Shown here: positions 57,922 through 64,000 of the stretch, one piece after another
Layout: every line of letters starts with the position of its first letter
How positions within the stretch are numbered: the stretch's first letter is position 1
Assembly (NCBI GenBank): GCA_036734085.1
Contig: DAIMZF010000001.1
Coordinates: 1-64,000 of the forward strand
Reading direction: 5' to 3'
DNA length: 64,000 nucleotides
Source: J038 sp036734085
Lineage (GTDB): Bacteria > Chloroflexota > Anaerolineae > Aggregatilineales > Phototrophicaceae
Notes under the pieces: generated by a model
The model's database searches: none
Told to the model about the DNA's origin: nothing
What the model saw: the letters and a program-made list of their open reading frames with translations, nothing else
Made by a program: the position numbers and the translations under genes

Positions 57922-59422
57922 CACACCACCTAAAGCAACCGGACTGTATCAGACAATAAGCAACGCGCTGATTATCACCCGGCGCGAAGTACGCGATAGC
58001 TTCCGCGATTGGCGCATTATCGCGCCGATTCTGTTCCTCACATTTGCTTTCCCGTTTATATCGCAGTTTTTTGCGCTTCAGTTCCAGGACTATCTGAATA
58101 GTTTTGATGCGGACATCAACATCATCGGGGCGCGGTCTTCGCCATTCTTCCTGATGGTGGTCGGCTTCTTCCCGATTTCTATTTCGCTGGTCATCGCGCT
58201 GGAAACATTCGTGGGGGAAAAAGAACGCCGGAGCTTAGAACCGTTATTGAGCACGCCGCTTTCCAGCACGGAACTCTACATCGGCAAGACGTTATCCGCG
58301 ATGATTCCGCCGTTGCTTGCCAGTTTATCCGGCATGAGCTTTTATCTGATCCTGACGTTAAACAGTGATTTAACGTGGCGGCCTCAGCCGATGCTGATTG
58401 TCCAGATTTATTTATTGACGGTTATGCAGGCATTGGTGATGGTGACGGGTGCGGTGGTCGTCAGTAGCCAGACGACCAGCACCCGTGCGGCTAACTTACT
58501 GGCAAGTTTTATCATCCTGCCGATGTCTTTTGTGGTAATTGCGGAAAGCGCCATTATGTTTGTCGCAAAAGACGCGGAATCGCCCAATGGCATCTTCGGC
58601 CTATGGATTATTACCTTTGCGATGGTGATTGTAGCCGTTTTATTCCTGCGAGTAGGCAATAGTATCTTCAACCGGGAAATTTTACTTTCCAGCACGATTG
58701 ACGATCTTAACCTACGTGGATGGTTTGCAAAACTATGGCGCTTTACCATTGCTGTAGATGACGAAGGCACACCTGCGAAAAACATCTTCGACTGGTATCG
58801 GCGCTCAATCCCGCACGGCTTACGGCAAATCCGCACCCAGATTATGCTGGCAACAGCGATATTTATACTGGCGACGGCGGTAGGGGTGCATGTATCAAAC
58901 CTGTATCCCATACCTATTCCACCGGAGAGTGAGATACTGATGGAAGTGGAGGAAACGGACTTCGCACGAGCCGCCGTCACCCGTTCCATTGATACAGAGA
59001 TTATCAATGTTGGCTTCATCCTCACGCAGAATTTGCGCGTGGTGGGGTTAGCCTTCTTGATTGGTATCTTCAGCTTTGGCGTGTTGCCCATCATCGCAGT
59101 TTCAGTAACATTTGTGGTGATAGGCTACATCGGCGGGCTGGTATTGAGTGCGGGATATTCCCCGATGTTTTTGGTGGTTAGCCTTCTGCCGCATGGCATC
59201 ATAGAAATACCTGTCATCATCATTGCAGGCGCTACAGCCTTTGCCATCGGTGCGTGCATCAGCCGCCCCTTGCCAGGTAAGACGGTAGGCCACACATGGA
59301 TGGTGTATATGGGGATTTCGCTTCGGCTATATTTAGGGGTTATTGTGCCAGGTTTCATCATCGCCGCAATAATCGAGTCCAACATCACGTTAAACTTACT
59401 ATTACGCTATCTGGGTGCTTGA
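57881..59422 (+). CDS. ABC-2 type permease fused to a SpoIIM-like domain
   Basis: 513 residues. The N-terminal part (about 30-305) is an ABC-2/NatB permease, with the coupling motif FVGEKERRSLEPLLSTPLSSTELYIGK (about 108-134) and about six helices. After a hydrophilic region (about 255-315) comes a helix, then the C-terminal part (about 376-460): NVGFILTQNLRVVGLAFLIGIFSFGVLP, NG-like region, SLLPHGIIEIPVIIIAGATAF. This matches the SpoIIM (DUF95) signature with its LPHGxxELP motif. Such a fusion is unusual. The partner ATPase is encoded upstream. Confidence 0.85.
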   Translation: MTTSAKPFTPSAVDTPPKATGLYQTISNALIITRREVRDSFRDWRIIAPILFLTFAFPFISQFFALQFQDYLNSFDADINIIGARSSPFFLMVVGFFPISISLVIALETFVGEKERRSLEPLLSTPLSSTELYIGKTLSAMIPPLLASLSGMSFYLILTLNSDLTWRPQPMLIVQIYLLTVMQALVMVTGAVVVSSQTTSTRAANLLASFIILPMSFVVIAESAIMFVAKDAESPNGIFGLWIITFAMVIVAVLFLRVGNSIFNREILLSSTIDDLNLRGWFAKLWRFTIAVDDEGTPAKNIFDWYRRSIPHGLRQIRTQIMLATAIFILATAVGVHVSNLYPIPIPPESEILMEVEETDFARAAVTRSIDTEIINVGFILTQNLRVVGLAFLIGIFSFGVLPIIAVSVTFVVIGYIGGLVLSAGYSPMFLVVSLLPHGIIEIPVIIIAGATAFAIGACISRPLPGKTVGHTWMVYMGISLRLYLGVIVPGFIIAAIIESNITLNLLLRYLGA

Positions 59423-59447
59423 CAGACCGCACAAAACAGGCTATCTT
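59419..59447 (+). promoter_or_regulatory. Near-consensus promoter of the aspartokinase leader
   Basis: TTGACA (59419-59424), 17-base spacer, TATCTT (59442-59447). The -35 is perfect and overlaps the permease stop codon. Expected start near 59454. Confidence 0.8.
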
Positions 59448-59492
59448 TTTGCGTAGAGTAAATGTAGGCAATAACCAGACGAGCGCAACAGC

Positions 59493-59561
59493 ATGTTAGT
59501 CATCCGCAATACCACAACCACTACTATGACTATGACCATGCAACCACACCCGGATAGGTGA
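59493..59561 (+). CDS. Thr/Met-rich leader peptide of the aspartokinase gene
   Basis: 22 codons, ATG to TGA. Residues 7-16 are TTTTTMTMTM, giving seven Thr and three internal Met; codons 2-4 are L, V, I. It fits no protein family and is far too short for an enzyme. Its position, between a strong promoter and an intrinsic terminator ahead of the first enzyme of the Thr/Met/Ile/Lys pathway, parallels the thrL leader of enterobacteria. The ribosome site is weak (GAGCG). Coding is inferred from composition and context. Confidence 0.75.
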   Translation: MLVIRNTTTTTMTMTMQPHPDR

Positions 59562-59603
59562 GGGGAGTTCGCGTTCTCAAGTCAGGCAAAGTATGGCAAG
59601 ACG

Positions 59604-59632
59604 AAGCGTGTGGAAACCCCACACGCTTTTTT
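59604..59632 (+). terminator. Attenuator terminator ahead of the aspartokinase gene
   Basis: Perfect 10-bp stem AAGCGTGTGG (59604-59613) / CCACACGCTT (59619-59628), loop AAACC, then T run (59627-59632). It lies 41 bases before the aspartokinase ATG and 43 after the leader stop. GTGTGG of its left arm is complementary to CCACAC at 59544-59549 within the leader peptide. Confidence 0.85.
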
Positions 59633-59672
59633 GTTGTTTATAGGACACACACAACAGGGAGCAAAGGCGATT

Positions 59673-61082
59673 ATGAGTATCATCACCATGAAGTTTGGCG
59701 GAACGTCCGTCGGCAGTCCAGAGGCTATCCAGAACGTTGTAAAAATCGTCGCAGAATCTACCGCACAAGGGCATAAAGTGGTGGTGGTGGTTTCTGCCAT
59801 GTCAGGCATCACCGACTCTCTGCTGGAATCAATCCGTATGGCGGCACAGGGAGATCGATGGGGGTATCGGTCACTATCCGATAAAATGCGCGACCGTCAC
59901 GACGAAACCATCAACCGCCTGATGAAGCCTAGCCCCGCCCGTGAGGAAACGCTGAAGCATACCCACAAATTGCTAGACCAGCACCGTGAACTGTGCGACG
60001 CTGTAACGATATTGGGCGATGCAACCCCGCGTGTGATAGACCATGCGGTGACGTTTGGTGAGCGCATGAGTAGTCGCATTGTTGCCGCCGCCATGATTGA
60101 ACACGGCATCCCGGCTAAGGCGTTTGACGCGGGCAAATTGCTAATCACGGATGATGTCCACCAGAACGCTACCCCTCAGTGGGATGTCATCCAGCATCGC
60201 ATTGCGGAGCGCCTTATACCGGAGATTGAGCAAGGCGTCATCCCGGTGATTACAGGCTTCATCGGCGCGACGCCAGATGGTGTTTATACCACGTTAGGGC
60301 GCGGCGGGAGCGATTACAGCGCCGCTATCTTCGCCGCGTATGTCAATAGCGATGAATTCATCGTATGGACGGACGTAGACGGCGTGATGACCACCGACCC
60401 ACGCATCGACAAACGCGCCCGTGTGTTGCCGAGTGTGTCGTATCAGGAAGTCGGGGAGATGGCCTTTTACGGCGCAAAGGTGCTACATCCCAAAACCGTA
60501 CAGCCGATTATCAATAAAGGCATCCCCATTTATGTGCGGAACACGTTTAATCCATCGCATCCCGGCACGCTCATTAGCCATGAATCGCAAGAGACCAACA
60601 CCGTTATTAAGGCCGTGACATGCGTAGGTAACATCAGTTTGTTAACTGTCAGTGGTGCGGGTATGTTGGGTGTGCCGGGCATCGCCGGGCGCGCATTTTT
60701 GGCAACCGCGCAGGCTGGCGCTAACATCCTGATGATTTCGCAGGCTTCATCGGAGCAGAGCTTTTGCTATAGTGTGCTGGGCAATCAGGCACAGGCGGTC
60801 AAGGCGGCGGTAGAAAACGAACTGAGCACAGAAATTGCACAGCAGAATGTTGACGGCGTGCATATCCGTGATGATGTGGGGATTGTGACGGTTATCGGCG
60901 CGGGGATGCGTGGGATTCCGGGTGTGGCCGGGCGTGTTTTTACGCGCATGGGGGACGAACGAGTGAATGTGTTGGCGATTGCACAGGGCGCTTCGGAGTG
61001 TAGTATCTCGTTTGTCGTCGCCCATTCGGATTTGCACCCCGCTACAGTCGCTCTGCACGACTTAGCCTTGAGCAGTTATTAG
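59673..61082 (+). CDS. lysC: Aspartate kinase
   Basis: 469 residues; the ATG at 59688 (MKFGGTS) is an alternative start. KFGGTSVG at the N-terminus, FGERMSSRIVAA, GRGGSDYSAAIFAAY and WTDVDGVMTTDPR form the kinase site. Two ACT-like regions at the end (about 320-395 and 400-465: GISLLTVSGAGMLGVPGIAGR... and VGIVTVIGAGMRGIPGVAGR) would bind amino-acid effectors. It phosphorylates aspartate, the first step to Lys, Met, Thr and Ile. It sits alone behind the attenuator; no thrABC or asd gene is adjacent. Confidence 0.95.
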   Translation: MSIITMKFGGTSVGSPEAIQNVVKIVAESTAQGHKVVVVVSAMSGITDSLLESIRMAAQGDRWGYRSLSDKMRDRHDETINRLMKPSPAREETLKHTHKLLDQHRELCDAVTILGDATPRVIDHAVTFGERMSSRIVAAAMIEHGIPAKAFDAGKLLITDDVHQNATPQWDVIQHRIAERLIPEIEQGVIPVITGFIGATPDGVYTTLGRGGSDYSAAIFAAYVNSDEFIVWTDVDGVMTTDPRIDKRARVLPSVSYQEVGEMAFYGAKVLHPKTVQPIINKGIPIYVRNTFNPSHPGTLISHESQETNTVIKAVTCVGNISLLTVSGAGMLGVPGIAGRAFLATAQAGANILMISQASSEQSFCYSVLGNQAQAVKAAVENELSTEIAQQNVDGVHIRDDVGIVTVIGAGMRGIPGVAGRVFTRMGDERVNVLAIAQGASECSISFVVAHSDLHPATVALHDLALSSY

Positions 61083-61094
61083 CGGGCATACATA

Positions 61095-61122
61095 ACGGGG
61101 CATGACGTTTGCCATGCCCCGT
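61095..61122. terminator. Hairpin between convergent lysC and rnj
   Basis: Perfect 10-bp stem ACGGGGCATG / CATGCCCCGT with an 8-base loop. No T tract on either side, so it may be a bidirectional, Rho-independent or 3'-protecting hairpin. Confidence 0.55.
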
Positions 61123-61131
61123 GGACTATTG

Positions 61132-62787
61132 CTAATATTCGTTGATAATGCTGAACACCATCGGGCGGCGCTTGGTCTCGTTGTAGAGCAGACGGCCTAA
61201 GCTATCCTGCACTTTTTCGCGGCGGCGTCCGTTACTGTTGCGTTCTTTAGTCAGCACATCCTGGATCGTCGTGCGGACTTGTTCCAGCAGTTCGTCAGAG
61301 TCGCGCAGATAGACGAATCCGCGTGAGATAATCTCTGGTTCGCCGATGATTTTTCCGGTATCACGCTTGATATTAACGGACACCAGCAGGAAGCCATCCT
61401 GCGCTAAAATTTCGCGGTCACGGATGACGATACGCCCGATGTCACCGACGCCGCTACCATCCACAAACACATAACCACCCGGCACACGCTCGGCCAGGCG
61501 CACACCGCCTCTGTCAATTTCCAGCACACGGCCATTTTCCGCGACGAATACATTTTTCGCGTCCATGCCTGCGCCAATGGCGAGTTTGGCGTGCTGGTGC
61601 AGATGCCGCAATTCCCCATGAACAGGAAGCAGATACTTCGGCTTGACCAGATTCAGCATCAGGAGCATTTCATCCTGGCGCGCATGGCCGGAGACATGCA
61701 CGGTTTCAATCGGGTCATAGATGACGTTCGCGCCCCGTTGGAGCAAGCGGTTAATATTCCGGCTGACCATCTCCTCATTGCCCGGGATGGGGTGTGAAGA
61801 CAGCACAATCGTATCATTCGCTTCAACTTCTAACTGACGGTGTTTGCCGGTTGCCATCTTCGCTAACACGGCGGAAGGCTCACCTTGCGACCCGGTGACC
61901 ATAATCACCAGCTTGTTTTTAGAAACAGTGCTGATTTTATTGAGGTCAACAAACATATCGCTTTTGACCTTCAAATGGCCGAGTTCCAGCGCCATATCCA
62001 CGTTTTTGTTCATGCTGTAGCCCGCAATGGCTATTTTGCGGCCATAACGCTCTGCCGCGTTTGCAACCTGTTGCACCCGTGAGATGAGCGAGGCAAACGT
62101 CGCCACGAGGATACGGCCTTTTGCATTACGGAACACACGGTCAAACCCTTCGTCGATGGTACTTTCAGAAGGTGTCCAGCCGGGTTTGTCGGAATTGGTG
62201 CTATCGCCCATCAACAGCAGAACACCCCGTTGGGAGAAGCTCGCCAGCTTCGCGTAATCCGGTGCTTTGCCGCTGACGGGGGAATTATCAAATTTATAGT
62301 CCCCTGTGTGTACGATGAGGCCATGCGGGGTATTAATTGCAAACCCCACACAATCCGGGATGCTGTGGGTGGTGTGGAAGCTCTCCAACTTAAACGGGCC
62401 AAGCTGGAAGCTATCACCGGGCTTAAAGATGTTAATCTTTGATTTTTCGCTCAATCCGGCATCCCGCAATTTTACATCCAACAAGCCTGCCGTCAGGGGC
62501 GTGGCGTAGATGGGCGTATGCGGGAAGGCTTCAATCACATGGGCGACTGCGCCGGTGTGGTCTTCGTGGCCGTGTGTATACGCGATGCCATGAATTTTGA
62601 GGTCTTTGCGCTCAACGAGATATTTAAAGTCGGGGATGATGTAATCAACCCCGTGCATATCGTTCGCGGGGAACATGATGCCTGTATCAATGATGATTGC
62701 GTCGTTGCCCCATTCAAAAACGGTCATGTTCTTGCCGATTTCACCTAGACCGCCAAGTGGGACTATTCTTAGTTTTCCTTTTGCCAT
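61132..62787 (-). CDS. rnj: Ribonuclease J
   Basis: 551 residues from the ATG at 62787; an ATG at 62805 would add six. Metallo-beta-lactamase motif 1 is THGHEDHTG, followed by a beta-CASP region with GDSTNSDKPGWT, and the beta-CASP motif C near SGHARQDEML. C-terminal domain is present (about 460-551). A 5'-exonuclease/endonuclease of mRNA and rRNA maturation, expected to work with RNase Y (also in this window). A 228-base leader region lies upstream. Confidence 0.96.
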   Translation of the reverse strand: MAKGKLRIVPLGGLGEIGKNMTVFEWGNDAIIIDTGIMFPANDMHGVDYIIPDFKYLVERKDLKIHGIAYTHGHEDHTGAVAHVIEAFPHTPIYATPLTAGLLDVKLRDAGLSEKSKINIFKPGDSFQLGPFKLESFHTTHSIPDCVGFAINTPHGLIVHTGDYKFDNSPVSGKAPDYAKLASFSQRGVLLLMGDSTNSDKPGWTPSESTIDEGFDRVFRNAKGRILVATFASLISRVQQVANAAERYGRKIAIAGYSMNKNVDMALELGHLKVKSDMFVDLNKISTVSKNKLVIMVTGSQGEPSAVLAKMATGKHRQLEVEANDTIVLSSHPIPGNEEMVSRNINRLLQRGANVIYDPIETVHVSGHARQDEMLLMLNLVKPKYLLPVHGELRHLHQHAKLAIGAGMDAKNVFVAENGRVLEIDRGGVRLAERVPGGYVFVDGSGVGDIGRIVIRDREILAQDGFLLVSVNIKRDTGKIIGEPEIISRGFVYLRDSDELLEQVRTTIQDVLTKERNSNGRRREKVQDSLGRLLYNETKRRPMVFSIINEY

Positions 62788-62805
62788 ACGAAACTCGCTC
62801 GACAT

Positions 62806-63033
62806 ACCTTACATACGTCGAGCTTTCCTTCCTTTCTTCTTTTAGTTATTGCTTTACGTTAATCAATAGATATCGTTTCTCGATAAAATGTGCTTATACG
62901 CTCTAGCTCTGGAGCGTGAATAGCTATGCTTAATGCTGGGTGGATGCGGTGCGCCTAGGGCAGTTTGAAGCGTGGCTTCAAGCGATGCAACCTGCTATCT
63001 CACGGTACATAAGACACATTGTAGCACAGTTTT
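62806..63033. other. 228-base region between rnj and the GCS2-like gene
   Basis: Both flanking genes are on the minus strand. Small hairpins include TTGAAGC/GCTTCAA (62966-62982) and CGCTC/GAGCG near 62900-62920. A TACAAT on the minus strand near 63016-63021 could be a -10 element, without a convincing -35. No gene seen. Confidence 0.4.
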
Positions 63034-63999
63034 TTAGCTTTGTGTGTACCTTGCCCGGATGGCTTCGTGAATCCGGTTGACGACTCGCTGTACCGCCTGC
63101 GGGTTATGTGTGCCGGGCACGCCGCCTTCATCCATAAATGTATTCCGCAGGATAAGTCCCCAATTGCCCGTACTACGCAGTTTGTAATCCGTGATGTATT
63201 GCTCCACCGTCTGTGCAGATTGTCCGCTAGGGGGTTCTAACATGCGCTGTAAACTGTGATAGACCTCATCAATATCACGCGGAGAAATAAGCACATTTTC
63301 GGTTAAGTGGCGGTGCAGATAGCGCCGTTTGCGCTCGTAAAAATCCGCAAGGCTCATCTGTTCGCCAGTCGCTGTTTCCAGGGTGATGTCGGTGCAATGA
63401 CGGTCGGACTGGTGATGTAGCTCGATAAACGTGGGGATGCTCAACGGGCCGACGATTGACCACAAATCACGGTCAGCATACATTGGTTCCAGGTCGAGGC
63501 CGTGCTTGCGGAAGTAGTTTTCCACAATGGCATGGGTGTACTCAAAATCGGTCAATACTGCGGCCTGACGTGACGCGCTGACATTAATCGGCATTCCAGT
63601 GGATTCAATCGTGCAGATGCGTTTGCTCATGCCTAAATCGGGTCGCAATCGGCCTAATAAGCTGTGCATGGCGCTGGTCGGGCTACCGAGTGTATCGTCA
63701 TAGAGCAGGCCACGCGCCATCGCGTTTGCACGTTCGTTCTTCAGCAGGGCGGCGTAACGCTCTAAATCTCCCTCAATCAACTGTGGACTGAGCGGGCGCT
63801 CGATAATACGCCCGGTGACGGTGGTCTGCCGCAGATATTCCCGTGTGCACAGCAACTCAGCGTCACACGTCCCATTGACGAACGGCCCACCCTTCAGGAC
63901 GGCGCTATTAGCGACTGCGCTGGCACTACGGAGCATGGTATAAAACGCCAGCAAGCCCAATGCTTCGGAGCGTCCGGCTAAATCCAGATGGATGTGGCA
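63034..63999 (-). CDS. Carboxylate-amine ligase / GCS2-like protein, 5' end outside the window
   Basis: About 321 residues of an open frame that continues past the right edge without a stop; the in-frame TTG at 63960 is probably not the start. The visible start HIHLDLAGRSEALGLLAF recalls the HxHxG/D substrate region of GCS2 (YbdK) ligases; RTALRSA-like and AVLKGGPFVNGTCD follow. The C-terminal half is helical and basic (DFYERKRRYLHRHLTEN). Class unknown within the glutamine-synthetase-like ligases. Substrate cannot be read. Confidence 0.5.
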   Translation of the reverse strand, partial: CHIHLDLAGRSEALGLLAFYTMLRSASAVANSAVLKGGPFVNGTCDAELLCTREYLRQTTVTGRIIERPLSPQLIEGDLERYAALLKNERANAMARGLLYDDTLGSPTSAMHSLLGRLRPDLGMSKRICTIESTGMPINVSASRQAAVLTDFEYTHAIVENYFRKHGLDLEPMYADRDLWSIVGPLSIPTFIELHHQSDRHCTDITLETATGEQMSLADFYERKRRYLHRHLTENVLISPRDIDEVYHSLQRMLEPPSGQSAQTVEQYITDYKLRSTGNWGLILRNTFMDEGGVPGTHNPQAVQRVVNRIHEAIRARYTQS

Positions 64000-64000
64000 T

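Overview
The window is a bacterial chromosome segment of moderate GC content with short intergenic spacers. It has no rRNA, CRISPR array, phage or transposase gene. Several traits together suggest a member of the Chloroflexota: the S12 insertion, zinc-type S14 and L36, RNase J and RNase Y side by side in one genome, and an HMG-CoA reductase. This assignment is an inference, because no 16S rRNA is present. One assembly gap (100 N, 26524-26623) truncates the HMG-CoA reductase gene.

Layout. 1-2.3 kb (minus): a secreted beta-propeller protein and two related membrane proteins, the last running off the edge. 2.4-6.3 kb (plus): three glycosyltransferases with RNase HII embedded, then a VOC protein. 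6.3-14.9 kb: a lipoprotein glycosidase, tRNA-Val(CAC), a KynB-like cyclase, a Wzz-like protein beside a DUF368 (PopT-type) lipid-carrier transporter, an alpha/beta hydrolase, a minus operon ending in rmlD, and a LysM protein. 15-20.8 kb: rmlB, a HAD phosphatase, a CpsD-like ATPase and a second Wzz (minus), then an FAD oxidoreductase, an AAC(6')-like acetyltransferase and SufE (plus). 21-25.3 kb: rny, recX with a terminator-bearing leader, an SDR-like protein and a winged-helix protein. 25.5-31.4 kb: a duplicated-domain secreted protein, HMG-CoA reductase, a PfkB/RfaE-type kinase, an acyl-CoA dehydrogenase and an FHA-receiver protein. The glycosyltransferases, Rml enzymes, Wzz/CpsD pair and PopT-like transporter form a dispersed surface-polysaccharide theme.

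31.6-53 kb is one long run of str, S10, spc and alpha operon genes: rpsL-rpsG-fusA-tuf, rpsJ through rplO, secY-adk-map, rpmJ-rpsM-rpsK-rpoA-rplQ-truA-rplM-rpsI. infA and rpsD are absent from their usual places. A heptamer-repeat hairpin occupies the infA position. The run ends at a strong terminator after rpsI.

53-64 kb: a MazG fusion, tRNA-Pro(CGG), a CDP-alcohol phosphatidyltransferase, an Lgt with an apparent PDZ-like insertion, an ABC ATPase with a permease-SpoIIM fusion, an aspartokinase, RNase J, and an edge-truncated GCS2-like ligase.

The most striking regulatory element is at 59.42-59.67 kb. A near-consensus promoter, a 22-codon Thr/Met-rich leader peptide and an intrinsic terminator precede the aspartokinase gene. 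This is the architecture of ribosome-mediated transcription attenuation. Other leads are the Lgt-PDZ and ABC-SpoIIM architectures, a receiver domain with Glu at the phospho-acceptor site, an EF-Tu with eEF1A-like substitutions, and structured leaders before rpsL and recX.
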